Shown here: piece after piece, positions 1-12,537 of the stretch
Numbering within the stretch: the stretch's first letter is position 1
Layout: each line of letters starts with the position of its first letter
NCBI RefSeq assembly: GCF_032854445.1
Contig: NC_088303.1
Coordinates: 20,777,501-20,841,500 of the forward strand
Length of the DNA: 64,000 nt
Source of the DNA: Liolophura sinensis
Taxonomy: Eukaryota; Mollusca; Polyplacophora; Chitonida; Chitonidae
Reading direction: 5' to 3'
The notes under the pieces: generated by a model
Told to the model about the DNA's origin: nothing
The model's input: the letters and a program-made list of their open reading frames with translations, nothing else
The model's database searches: none
Program-made: the position numbers and the translations under genes

Positions 1-299
1 ATGCATGTATTATAGCATCATTGTTGTCTACTTGGTGATTGGATTACATCATTTTGATACAATACAAATACCCTAATGTCAAGTTCAGGGTGTTGCATTG
101 AGTGTACAATCTTCTTCATTTACATTGCTTTCCTCTATTTTCTGATGTATTATGAAAGTGATAAAAGCTTTGTGCGTGTAAGTTCAGAGCAGTAGCCTTG
201 TACCAGTAAGATTGTGTGATCAAGTCAAGGTCTCTGTGTTTAATGTTCAGCTACAGTCACATATAACATCAGATCTTGGGTCTGTTTTTGTTATTACAG

Positions 300-3200
300 A
301 GTGTTGAACATTTAAGTTGGTTGGGGTTATTTAAAGACATCTCATCAGGAACATCACTGCAACCATTCTGGGACAAGAAAAACTCCATACGAAAAAGCGA
401 AGAGAAGATGAGGCGAACTTTTGATAAATTTCTTAAAATGAGGTAAGTACATGTACATCTCTGAGTCCTGTATAGCCTTTGTTAGAATTCATCATTCGCC
501 TACTGACTCAGTTTTCTGAAGATTCACTGATGTATTCATGTTTTTCGTTCCTTCTGTGTAGCCGTGTACAGGTGACAGATGAGGTTAGTGAGTATCTCAG
601 GAAACCCACCTTCGACAATTGGCAGTGGGATGACTCAGAAATGTTGATATTATTACGCCAAATGTTTATTGATTTGGACTTCATCCGTAAATTTAACATT
701 GAGGTAAGCTTTTTGCTTTTTGTAAGACTCCATGTTTGCGCTGTTTTAGCTTTGATCACCACAACCTGAAGTTGTTTGATGGTTTGTTGGGGGTGTACAC
801 ATGTCTTACACCCATAAACCTGATCATCTTCAAATTGGTGAAATATTCTTGAGTATGGCATAGAACACTGATCAGTTCTCTAGAAGTTACATTTACATGT
901 CTCTAATTAAACTTAAAATGTCTTCAAACTTTTCACATACTTGACCTTATACCTTGGGCACAGCTTCTTCCATGTGTTGAACTGAACTGCATGTGATCTG
1001 TTAGTGAAGCAAAGGACTCGAACCATTTTAACGATAATGCAAAAATGAAGTAAATATGTACTACTAATTGTGAACGTCAAGGAGAGGGTGGATTTTTGTA
1101 GCAGTGAAATTCAGATTAAGATTTTTGAAATTTCTTTATAGTTACCAGTTCTCCATCAATGGTTGTATGAGGTGTATAAGCACTACAATCAAGTTCCTTT
1201 CCACAACTTCAAACATTGCTTTATGGTTACACAAATGGTAAGTTCAGATGGATTTTACACCTTCAAATGAATTGCAATGAAAACAGTTTTGAAAGTTCTT
1301 CTAAATGGGATAAAGTGTAAAATTATCAGCTAGAAAAAGATTTTTCTTTGTTTATTTTAGATTAGAATTGATGCATGATACAATTAAGGTTAGAAACATG
1401 TTTGACTTTGAAGCTTATTGCATGACTTGACGTACATGTATAGGACATTTTAGTGCTTGTATCTGCCAGTACATATGTGTGCACTCCTTGTTTCAGATGT
1501 ATGGCTTGACATGGTTGATAAACCTGCCCAGTTACATGGAGGATATTGATATTCTCATCCTGATCGTGTCTGCTATATGTCATGACCTAGATCATCCAGG
1601 CTACAATAATGCTTACCAAGTGAGTTCTGACATTTAAACTCCACTGCTAACCAATATACCGAATTTACCATTCAGAAAACGTTGTTTTATTAAGGTCATC
1701 ATTTCTGTATTAATATTGAACCATCATGTTTGGAAAAACATATTTCTAAACATAATTTCGCATTGGCAAGGATAGGACTGCTTTCTACCTCTAGTCAAGA
1801 TGAACTAGCCCTGGGATCACAAAGCCACCTTAGACTTATGTCTAAATATTAATCCTTAAATTTGGTATGTTCCTTTCCATTATTTTAGCTGAAATTTGTT
1901 GTACAATAACTTACCCAGAATTTACTTTAGCAAACAATATTATTGCTGCCTTGTTACATTAGGAGTGACAATTCAAAAAAAGTTTGAAATTTTCACTGAA
2001 GTATAAGATCACTTAATGATTGCAAGGCCTGAGACTTTATGTATGTTCAGTGAAAGGATAAAGTTCCATAGTTATAACACTGTTGCGTGGTATTTTTCAG
2101 ATAAATGCGCGCACAGAGCTGGCTCTCAGATACAATGATATATCACCACTAGAGAACCACCACTGTTCGGTAGCGTTTGAACTCCTGGCCAAACGCGACT
2201 GTAACATATTCAGGAATGTCTCTCAGGAGCAGTACAAGAGGATTCGAGAGGGTATCATCAGGTATGATGCTGTCATTTCATGTGGGGACATCCTTTATTG
2301 ATTTTTTTTTTTTATTTGATTATTGCTTAATGCTACCACATCTTGTATGTACACCTACCTATATGTGGTGTGAGGTGCTTCCGTGGCCAACTCAGTGGGT
2401 AGCACTTTTGAGTATGGCATAGAAAAAACAACCTGTCAAATAAGTTCATATTCATGTATGTGGCGTGATCTGTAAGACTTTTTGCACTATATATGAAGCA
2501 CTGTATACTGAACAAGGGTGTGATTGCGTGCATAGATTCCTTCAAAGTTTGTAGGGACATGTATTTGACTACATTATGGCGTAATACTCCAATCAGATAA
2601 ATATATAGATATATAAATTTTTTACTGCATATTAACACATATACATGCAGTACATACATGTATGATGGCAAGACAGATGATAGATCATGATGTCTCTCTA
2701 CTGTTTCTTAGAGCATTACATAGAGCACACAACTTTACACAGCCTGAAATTATGTTTTTTTAATTTTGTGGAAAATCCGGTTTTAGGTTTTATACCCACA
2801 TGATTCATTGTGAATGTTCATGTAGATAACCATGATACTAACAATAAACTCCCATTGCAGATTGGTTATTTATTTATTTATTTGAATGGTGTTTTACGCT
2901 GTACTCAAGAATATTTCACTTATGCGACAGCGGCCAGCATTATGGTGGGCGGAAACCGGGCACAGCCTGGGAAAAAGCCACGATCATGCGCAGGTTGCTG
3001 CAGACCTTCCCACATACCCATTGCAGATTGGATTTTACTCAGAATGGCATGCGAGGGCCAACAATTTGCTGAAAACATAATGGTAGAAATCACCATCCTT
3101 ATATATAATAAATCATAATCATGATTATCTAGAAAACTTTTTGGTTTATTTTCTGGTTATGCAAAATATGATTTTCAGATGCATATTGTCCACTGACATG

Positions 3201-6200
3201 GCCAAACACACTGAAATCGTTAATGGTTTCAAAGCTATCATCCCTGCCTTTGAGTTTTCCAATAAAGAGCATAAAGCCATGGTGAGTATTTGAAATTACA
3301 TAAATATGTGTAATAATATCAAAGTGATTGTCCAGTTCTATTTGAATTATAAAACCACCATGGTACTTTTTCATTTGTGTGCTGGTTGAAGGCTGTTTAT
3401 TTCCACAGTCTGTATCTTATCGCCTAGTGTTAAGCCTAGTTCATGCTATGTACTTGTACAGTATACGTAGATACATGTAATTTAACCCATCAATTTTTCC
3501 ATGTTACACCTAATGAGTTACAAGCTCAAAGCTGAGTGTTTTCCAGACCAGGTTAGTTTTACTATTGCAATGTATACCCCAATATGTATATTAAGGGCAT
3601 GCTGATGAGATATTACCATCATGGCCTGGTCTTTATCACAGGTCATGTCTGTAAAGATCAAGATGCTAGCCTAATGGTTTGTAGGTGATCTGATTTGTGA
3701 TTTGTGATCCTATGCTCGCCCAGGTCAGGAATGACGAATCTTTGGGGTGCAAGTTAGGCAGAGAATAGAAAGAGCTATCAACTCCCCAGTTAAACTGTTG
3801 GTGCATGAATGAGCAAAAACCATAAAAGTGATTGTAGTTGCGCTATGTCAGGAGTTCTCATAAAACAAAAAGCCATTAAGTTGAAGGTTTTTGCTTTTGA
3901 TCTGTGTGATTCCCCAGAAATTGGTTGTCATAACAGTTTTAATTAACAATGTTTTTGTCAAGCTCACCATGATACTGATGAAAGTATCAGACATTTCCAA
4001 CGAAGCCCGACCAATGGATGTTGCTGAACCGTGGCTAGACTGCTTACTTCAAGAGTTTTTTAACCAGGTTTCTTCTTGCTTCCTACCGTGGCATGCAGTC
4101 TGTTATCCAGTGCTTGATTTTGTCAGACCAACCAATATACCATGTATGCTGTAGGTCTTTTCCGTTTATTGTTATAGATGGTTTATTCGGTGGCGTGGTG
4201 TTTTGTGGCATGCTATTTATTTTGATTTGTTGTACACGCACAAGAAATCTTTGAACAATGCACCCTTATTTGTGACTCTAAACTGCTGTCTGTAGCTTTT
4301 TCATTCAAAAATGTCATGATCATTGAGTATGGCGGTATATTATATATCTCCATGGTTTGAGGTATGTGATAAATATGGATCACACAATATCTCGATTAAC
4401 TTGAAAATTTGTGCAGTGTGAAATACAGAACACAGTATTGTTCCTTGTTACATCTAGATGGTGCAAATTATAGAAACATATGTGTAGAAGGGGGTGGAAT
4501 GGAAAATCCAGATATATAGTATACAGTTAAAAAGCTCATGGAAGTAGAATTCTGATATAAAGTCCATGAAGGTCACGACATTGAAATGTCATTGAAATAG
4601 GTAATACAACCTCTGAAAGGAGGATTCCAAACCTATAGAAACTCAAAGGAATATCTGCAGCGAGTTTTGTATTGTTTTACTTCTTTTTCAAGCCGTCTTT
4701 ATTTTGGCTGTGGTTAATAAAAACTGTCCAGTAATCCGAGGTTCTCTGGTTCTTGACACTGGTACTTCCTTTTAGTAGTTTCATCATTCATGCAACAAAA
4801 TTGTCATGCAACAAGATTGAATTTTAAATTCGATTCTATTTAACACGTTTTCATGACAAGAGGGTTGATATTTGTGGAATCAGGATTAAAGAAAGACTTG
4901 AATTGGTGAAATGGAAATATCTTTGACTACCTTTTTATCACATGGTCTCTTCAGTTTTCATTTCCCGTTTCAAGCGGTATGTTTGGATTCTGTTATGTGT
5001 AAAGATGTTGCTGGGGGATGTGGATTGGCTAATCAGTTCAGTGTAAAGATAATAGTACAGAACTGCTTTGTGCGTCATGTGTGTTGTAATATTGCTTTGT
5101 CCGATATTCTAGTCATTGATTATTTATGAGCTTGGTGTTGTTTGCTGCATGAATTGATAATTTGTTATGATTTGACTCCCCTAGCTAATGCTGATATTAA
5201 TCAAAGCGGCTGACATTTCCAATGAAGTGCGACCTGTTGAAGTTGCTGAACCTTGGCTTGAGTGTCTCATGGAAGAATTTTTTCGACAGGTATTGTAAAT
5301 ACATGTAACATCCTCCAGAGACACCAAAACCCTGATCTACAATGTAGATTGAGATACTTAATCGCAACTTAATTGCTCATCATTTCGCTGATGTGAGTAT
5401 GAGCGACTGACTACCGCCGGGCTAATCAAACGAAGGGAAATTCACCGTACCTTGACACATAAATAAATATAGTCATACATACATGTATATCAAAAACTTA
5501 AAGACGTACTAGAGTTATAAGTTTTTGGTGCACTTCGACACTGATGGCATCTACAGTGCCATCATTATTCTTTCTTGTTGATCGAAGACGAGTAACCAGG
5601 TATAAAGCAGCAGTCCCTCCGTAGTCATGAGAGACGAGTAATGACACGAAGAAATAAAAAAAAAATTTGGGAATCGTATCATGGGACAACATGACGACAT
5701 CATTAAATGAGGTAGAAATTACAAGTTTCTTGACATTGTTGGAGTTAACAGGGACACCTTGTTCTGAATGCTGGATCCGGTCTAGTTGAGGTACAGTCTA
5801 TGTAGGGAAAGACTTCTCTATCCTGTGTGTAGTAACTCCCACCGTACCCTTCCCACCCTCGGAACTATTTAGCCTCGTAGAAAAGAATACAAGGTCATTT
5901 TTATCCCAGAAAAAGGTATACTGCAGCAGCTTTTAGCGCCAGGTAGTGCTTTAATGCTCATTGATTATCGGGCAGTATGACGTGACGGAAGCATGCTATA
6001 CGTCTTGCCAGATAGCTTACTACTTTTTCGTTTAGGTGTTTTGTGTGTAGCGCTGGTTAGATGTTTTGATGTAAGTTGTGTACCAAATTAATGTGTTGTT
6101 ATTTTGTGTCAAAGTTTGTGTGTTTTTTTCTACTTTTCCTTAGTCATAATTGAATGAATAATAAACTATATTTCATACCACGGTGGTTTAACCTTTTTGA

Positions 6201-7075
6201 GAATTTAAGATTTGTAATCTTCGTAAGGCATAGTTTCTATACTCATGTTATGGAATATTACTACAGTGATACCAGTTAACTCTTGTGGACAGCAAATCTG
6301 TGATTGGAACCTGTTTAACAGCGCCTGGTAATTCACGGTTTTATTTGAAGAGTGACGTTGAGAAGCTGGAAGGACTCCCTGTAGCACCATTCATGGACAG
6401 GGAGAAAGTCACCAAGTCTTCGTCTCAAATTGGATTCATTAAGTTTGTCTTACTCCCTTTGTTTGAAACCCTTGGGCAGCTTTTTCCAGTGGTAGAGGTC
6501 AGTTTTAACTTTTTATAACTCTTCACGGTAATATATTGAACTAATGTGGGATAAATTTCATGAAAACAAATATAAAATAGTAATAGGTAGGGTGTGATCT
6601 ATTTATATATTTATTTATTTAATTGGTGCTTGACACTGTACTTAAGAATATTTCACTTATACGACGGCCGTCAAGATTATGGTGGGAGGAAACCGGACAG
6701 AGCCCTGAGGAAAACCATAGCCATCCGCCATAATGCTGGCTGCTGTGAAATATTCTTGAATGTGGCGTAAAACTCCAGTCAAATAAATATATAAATACTA
6801 GAGTGATGTAGCTAAATGTTAACATTATCAAGAAAGAAAGGAATTAGAACTCTTCGATCAAGTGTGGATGAACGAGCGGTATTATCAGAGTGTGGTAAGA
6901 ATGGCCAATTCTCAATTTAAGGCTCCTCTTATTATATTATTTGTAGGATCAAATTATCCAGCCTGTCAGATTTGCCCTGAAGTACTACACGGACATGCAG
7001 AAGGCGTTAGACGAGGGCAAAAGACGTAAGGGGTCAACGGGTCGACAAAACAGCAAAAATGGCTTGAAATCATGA
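300..7075 (+). CDS. PDE9A: PDE9-type cGMP 3',5'-cyclic phosphodiesterase, 3' part of gene
   Basis: Hydrolyses cGMP to GMP in the cytoplasm. Exons read from the sequence: 300-442, 562-703, 1142-1237, 1497-1619, 2101-2261, 3179-3281, then either 3963-4067 or 5185-5289, then 6351-6497 and 6947-7075 (TGA at 7073-7075). All junctions are GT-AG and in phase. The protein carries the class I PDE signatures: [10 protein letters not shown], the general-acid His and metal His in FHNFKHC, the metal pair in [34 protein letters not shown], the metal Asp in DISNE, and the SSQIGFIKF segment with the nucleotide-binding Gln and Phe. The match to the human PDE9A catalytic domain is close throughout, which separates it from other PDE families. 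The first exon opens with an acceptor at 298-299, so upstream exons lie outside the window. The C-terminus is short and basic (ends GLKS), unlike the longer vertebrate tail. Family certain; orthology to PDE9A very likely. Confidence 0.95.
839..868 (+). repeat. 3'-end fragment of the SINE-1 family
   Basis: About 30 bases match the terminal part of the main SINE (tgaaatattcttgagt then a degraded ggcgtaaaacac). It lies in a PDE9 intron. A similar scrap is at about 2406-2426. Confidence 0.45.
2866..3016 (-). mobile_element. 5'-truncated SINE-1 insertion with 15-bp target-site duplication
   Basis: In a PDE9 intron. The 15-mer CCCATTGCAGATTGG occurs at 2851-2865 and again at 3017-3031, immediately flanking the element. 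On the minus strand the element ends in the conserved tail and (AAATA)n. The tRNA-like head is missing, as expected for incomplete reverse transcription by a LINE partner. Confidence 0.88.
3963..4067 (+). CDS. PDE9 alternative catalytic exon, copy a
   Basis: A 105-nt exon encoding 35 residues, beginning [17 protein letters not shown] and ending CLLQEFFNQ. It holds the invariant Asp-x-x-Asn-Glu of the metal and purine pocket. The acceptor is TTTTTGTCAAG and the donor is the weak CAG|GTTTCT. Both ends are phase 0, so it joins 3281 and 6351 cleanly. It is 23/35 identical to the copy at 5185-5289. Use of both copies together would insert an extra 35 residues in the catalytic core, so one-or-the-other use is inferred. 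Confidence 0.85.
5185..5289 (+). CDS. PDE9 alternative catalytic exon, copy b
   Basis: A second 105-nt, phase 0/0 exon, beginning [17 protein letters not shown] and ending CLMEEFFRQ. It has a good acceptor (GACTCCCCTAG) and donor CAG|GTATTG. It resembles the single exon remembered for human PDE9A ([15 protein letters not shown]) slightly more than copy a does. Both copies carry Phe where human PDE9A has Tyr424, next to the substrate pocket. The intron separating the copies is 1,117 nt. Confidence 0.88.
6603..6797. mobile_element. Inverted (foldback) pair of SINE-1 3' halves
   Basis: The left part is a minus-strand SINE-1 copy (tail outward, starting with TTTATTTATTT). The right part, from about 6730, is a plus-strand copy ending in AATAAATATATAAATA. 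The two tails face outward, so the unit can fold into a long hairpin. It lies in the last PDE9 intron, about 150 bp before the terminal exon. Confidence 0.75.
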
Positions 7076-8194
7076 CAACGATGTTAAATAAGGCGCATGC
7101 AGGTGATTTGCAGCAGAAGCATATCAACATTTTTCTAGACTTTTGTAAACGGTTGTTATGTTTTTGTCATAGCAAACATGCCATGTTTATTGTTCTTAAT
7201 TCAGTTGTACTGATCTTTACGGTTGTCTTCGTTAGTAAGTAGTGTACATGTCTTGCAATGACAGGTGGAAACCTCTACTTGAGTACAGGTATGTTGTATA
7301 TTTATTTCACTCATGTCTTATTCGCACAGAACCGTTACTTGGTTATTGAAACTGTCTGTTGTCAAATGGCTGCTCGTGTTAGACCCTTCATCTGTGGTGC
7401 TTTGTCTAAAATGTCTCACGGCCAAATTTCATGACACTTTTTTTTTGTCAAGCAAGCAAAATTTGGTTTGGTGCTTTTGCAGTGGGGATATAACTTCTCA
7501 CTTAACCAATCAAAATGTGGTTTTGACGTACTTTTTTGTGGTTAGACCAACTAAATTGGAATACATTTTTTCTATGCCGAATGATTTGACATACACGAGT
7601 AATATTATGTCTGTATACGTACTTTAAAAAGGTCATTGTCTCATGACCAATCAGTGTGTCGTTCAATGAATTTTTATGTGGACAATACTTTTTAACATAT
7701 CAAAATTTGTTTTATTGATTTTTTCAAGACATTGCTTCCAAACCAGTCAAAACGTTGTTTTATAACTCAAAATGGATTTTGTATCAGAACTTTGATTGGG
7801 AAAATTTTAAGACCGAATATATAGATAAAAATATGTACAAAATATTGAATCTACATGCATGTAATATTAGAAAAATCTAAATAAGAGCGAATATAATATG
7901 TGACCATGTTACGTCCCTTTGGAAGAAGCTCGTCATATTATACATTCTAGATATATATATACATATATGTATATACACTGAATTTTGCTGATCATGAGCC
8001 TTTTTCTACACATACTTTTAATGCTACAAGATGAGCATTACAGTCGCTATATCACCAAAATATATGTGTTGGTTTCGTCTGAAATCGTATAGAGCGCTTA
8101 AATTGCCTTCAAGAACGGGCCGTCTAAACCGTCTCGATGCCTTCTTTGTTATATACGTCTCAAAAGCTGCTGATGACATAGAAATGTGAAAATT

Positions 8195-8570
8195 GGTGGG
8201 TTAAAACATGGTTAAACATAGTGGCGCTATAGAAGCACGAGACAAACTGATCTGTACCTTAAGCATTGGTGGGCGAAACGTATCGACGGTATAGAAGTAT
8301 GAAACAGATTGATTTGTAAGCATTGGTGGCCTAACATATTGGCGCTATAAAGTATGAGATAAATAGACTTGTATCTTAAACATTGGCTAGCTTAACGTAT
8401 TGAAGTATAAATATACCTAAAAAAAGTATGAGGCAGACTCACCTGCATCTTTAAGCCTTGGGAGGTCATAACCGTATTGACATTATTGAAATATGAATCA
8501 GATCCGCCTGTACATTAAGCACAGGTGAGCTAAACGTATTGAAGCTATGGAAGTATGAAGCAGTTGTACA
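8195..8570. repeat. Degenerate minisatellite, unit about 60-70 bp
   Basis: About five diverged units share the order: AGCATTGGTGG, a CTAAACGTATTG-like motif, a GCTATAGAAGTATGA-like motif, then CAGA..TTGTACCTTA. Unit length varies, so this is an old array. Confidence 0.65.
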
Positions 8571-10587
8571 TGAAGTAGTGGTCATGAAACCAGCCAAAGG
8601 TGTGCATAATTTAGTTTGATTGATTGCTTGTGGATATTGTACTTCCGCTAGTTTGAAATCCAGGTCTCATTACTGGTGTGATTCGGCTTTTTGTAATTGC
8701 AATATACAAGCATTACGCAGGTGAGTGTTTGTGACCTTCGGGGATTTACTCTTTGACGTCAGTTTCAAAACATAGCCAAAATATGGATGAACATAAGATA
8801 AAAGCTGATGTCTTCAAATGATCTGTTGTGTTTAATATGAAGAATTATTGTTTAAACTGTGTAAACAAAGAGAATCTCTGTTTATTTCTATATAATAAGT
8901 AGCCGTATAGTGTGTTTTTTTTAAAGCATTGAGAGCGTCCGCTAAATGAAGGAACAACAAAAACAGCTGTCCATACTAACATTATTTATAGCATTGGGCC
9001 ATAAGATAAACAAGACATTCTTAAAGCTTCTTCAATGCTTTACCGCAGAAGCAGGGTATTTACAGGCACTGTTATAACAGATCTCAAACATACGAACCTA
9101 TTCCGCTTGAAATTGTTATTGCCCATATGAAGGGTAAAGTTCACACAAGGCTATTCATACATATCAAAGTTTTCAGTTGCGAATTATGTTAATGAAAGAA
9201 ATTTAAAAGTTATTTTTCACAAAGTTTATAATCTTGATATTTCACAGGTGAAATGTAAGCACACAAATACTTGGTTATTAAAAAAACTACTTAAAGTGAA
9301 AAAGTTAAAAATATTCATGGAGTAAGGCATGAGAGAAAATCCTTACTGCATGAAACATCGAGTATTGGACGTTAATATTTGCTATTCAAACTTCATTGTG
9401 CAATAATCTGTCAGTGACTTTAGTCTGAAGATTTGTCTTATTGTTAAATTAAGTATTAGTGAATTATTACTATATGGTATGGATCCCAAGCACTCACTCA
9501 CTCCCTATATGGTATGTGTGTATAGCACACTGCGAAATATCAGTTATGTCGGAGAGAAATATCCTGTTGTTTTACTCTGTGTAAGTGAAGCTAGCATTTT
9601 TGTGGTTTTGTAGTTTACTTGTAACAGACCAATCCCATTCTGTGCACTTGTTCCAAGACGTAACACTTCGCATTTTCTGTGACGTCACAAGAGAACTTTG
9701 TATTTTTCTGAATGTTGTGGGTGCGTCCATTTTTCATAAAAATGACGTTGCGTCATTTCATTTTTAACATCACGTGACTTCGTATTTTCATGGAGCAACT
9801 GTCACTGTGGCGTTGTTCCCTGTTATTTTACCACCGCTTGGATTTACTTGTAAATCCCAATTTTCGACACAATGTATTATGTCCTCCATTCCAGTTGTGA
9901 TCTGACGGTCGGTTTGTATGTTTGCAGTCATCAAGCTTAGCACTGCACCGTGTGTGTTTAGCAGTCGAACTTGGCCTTGTATGTCACATGGTAGATGGTA
10001 TTGCGAATACAGACGGATATCCCATATAGTTTTACAACTCGTGCCCTTGTACTACTCTTTGTGACTACCTCGCCTTAATAACGACACCTTATTAATCTCA
10101 ATAGGGTAGACATGTGGGGTATATTTTTTACATTTTAACAACCAAATATTGCTTCTTTACATCCCCATTTAATTTGAACTCTACAAGAATTGTTATTAAT
10201 AAATTTACATGTTAGGTTTCTCCTAACCTTGTATGTCAAGAGTTTTTCCCGTATTTTTTTTCCCCATTTTCAAGTTGTGAGTTGTTATACACGGCCTCAC
10301 TTAACATTGGCGGCCTGAAGAAGATTGCCATGTGGTACCATGGCCCGGTAATAAAACACTGGAAGGGTTAAACCGCCTTCCAAAGATGCAACTTGTATCG
10401 ATTCGTCGAATTTGATATGTGGAATGAAAATAGAGAAAATTGGATGATTGGATGTTTCATGAGTTGTATTTAGATGATGTGATCGTTGGAATGCTATACA
10501 ACCGCATGTAATAGCTTATATCGTATTTTCATTCAGCTAGTCAAATTCGTTTTCTAGAGGCATGCGATGAGTCCTGGAAATTAAGTC

Positions 10588-10850
10588 TATCAATACTTGT
10601 CGATGTATCCCTGGGATACATGTATATCAGTACCTGTCTCTGTACATGAGATACGTGTATATCAATACTCGTCGCCCTACAGGTGTTACATGTATATCAG
10701 CACTTGTCGCTGTAGCGGGGATACATGTATACCAATACGTGGCTCTGTGTAGGAGATACATGTATATCAGTACCTGTCGTGTACCGTGATACATGCATAT
10801 CAATAACTGTCGTATACCGGGGATACATGTAGATCATTACTTGTGCCGAC
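10588..10850. repeat. Degenerate minisatellite, unit about 50 bp
   Basis: About five units each contain GATACATGTATATCA followed by a TACCTGTCGCTGTA-like stretch. The units have diverged by substitutions and small indels. Confidence 0.7.
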
Positions 10851-11589
10851 GTTGGACCAGTTTGGTCAGGCAGCGGTCTGTAATATGTGTCGCTCAACCT
10901 GAGAAGTTTAAATGGTACCCATCTGATCTAAAAAGAGTGAAATACAATATGTTTACGTAGAACCATTCTGGCTATGGAGCACGTTGCACGTTAGCGAGGA
11001 TCAATGAAAGCTCGCTTTGTTCTACTGAAAGACATGAAAGAGTTTTATTTGAAGAGAAGATTTATTAGCTTGGGTGTTAAAAATTCGACATCGATTTGTT
11101 GTCTGTTCAGTCTGTGTCCATGGTTGTCCTATCCTCCTTTAGCAGGTGAAATCGATCGTCGTATTTTTGCTACACCAGCAGGACAAGTTATTAATATCAG
11201 ACGCTACAATGTTTGTCCTCGGCAGATCAAGAGAGGAGTCCACATCTAATGCCCAGGGCCTAACAGGCCTTTTCTTAGACCCTCTTGCGAACTGAACACA
11301 AGTCATGTAATTACACAATGTATAAGCCACTGTCGTCCTGCATGTAATATAATACACGCAACTCATTGCGATAAATCGCAGAACGCGACCGATGACAGGC
11401 AAGGTAGTTTAACGGACTGCACAGTTATCACTCGAGAAGTGTCGGGCGTGAAGGATTTCCTCACTGTGTGTGTTCGCTTGCTTGCGATGGTTTAACGTCG
11501 CCTTCTACATAATGCTGGTCGTACTATTATGTCTGCTTGTAGGGATCGCCATCCGGGCCTATAGTCGACAGGTTTATTAACATGGTTGT

Positions 11590-11820
11590 TCCAGCAGAGC
11601 CCTCGCTCTCGCTGGCTACGACTGTTAACGCGCTTAGTTGCGCCACAACTGTCACCATCGAACAGTGAGGTCTCGTGTTCGAATCCTGCAGCTTTATTTC
11701 AGAGAGTGTTGTCAGATGTCCGGCGAAGAGCGATGGTTTCTTTCCACCGTAAATGTTTCCACAGCAATGCAAGTGAAAAATTCTAGAACACGCTGTCAAA
11801 CATAAATGAAATCAATAAAT
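11590..11820 (+). mobile_element. Degenerate tRNA-derived SINE
   Basis: It has a tRNA-like B box, GTGTTCGAATCCTG, about 80 bases after its start. The middle is decayed but resembles the SINE-1 core (cggaaaccg/tttccaccgtaa), and the end is tcaataaataaacaa. No duplication was found at the ends. The order head, core, A-rich tail supports the call. Confidence 0.45.
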
Positions 11821-12537
11821 AAACAATTTAAAGGTTACCATATACTAACACCGGGCAAACCACTATATGTCTGATCCCCTTATATACCTGAAAAAGATTG
11901 CTAAAGTTTATATCTTTGCACCTGGTCCTTAACCATGTGTTGGAGACAATCAAAAACCAAAACTTATAACAAAAGACAGTACCATTTAGCTCCTGTAAAA
12001 ATGTTTTTCTCAAAAGTTTGCGCGAACCGTGATTGGTAGGAAGAACCATTTGCTGTCTTAAAATACTTTTGCATTATTTGACCAATTGGTTGGTGTTGAG
12101 TGGTCAGTTAAGTATTGTACTGTAATGCTCATGTGTTACTGCAATCTTATGCCGAATACACCTGTTATGAGACGGCATTCATGAAATGGGAAAATACTGT
12201 GTCCGAGTGCTGATAGCAATATGCAGAAACCGCTAGAACAGGCTTTGAACGAAATTCAATATGCCAGGAAAATTGCGTGTTGTGTGAAACCACAAATTTT
12301 ATCTATGAATCAGTATAGAATATTTAAAACACACAGATAACTGCCTCTCCTAGGGCGCTGTTAAATGCCATCCTCACATAAATTTGAAGATTTAAGGCCC
12401 AGCCTCAGTGTTGATTTCCCTTATCAAGATAGGCAAACAGTATTCCCGCTCTGATCGTTACTGTACACATCTTTGTGAAACTCAGTGCCTCACATACTCC
12501 TTTAAACATCTCACGGCAACCGGAGGACTAAAACAAG

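Larger units (their letters stand above)
7076..12537. other. Intergenic region between the PDE9 and sulfotransferase genes
   Basis: It begins with the PDE9 3' UTR, where I could not place a poly(A) signal with confidence. I see no spliced or unspliced coding potential. It contains a degenerate minisatellite at 8195-8570, a shorter one at 10588-10850 and a SINE-like element near 11590-11820. The rest is AT-rich sequence without recognisable structure. Confidence 0.6.

Noticed and set aside
11650-11700. Possible true tRNA gene from the GTGTTCGAATCC box
   Set aside because: No acceptor or anticodon stems can be paired around it, and the context is a SINE with an A-rich tail.
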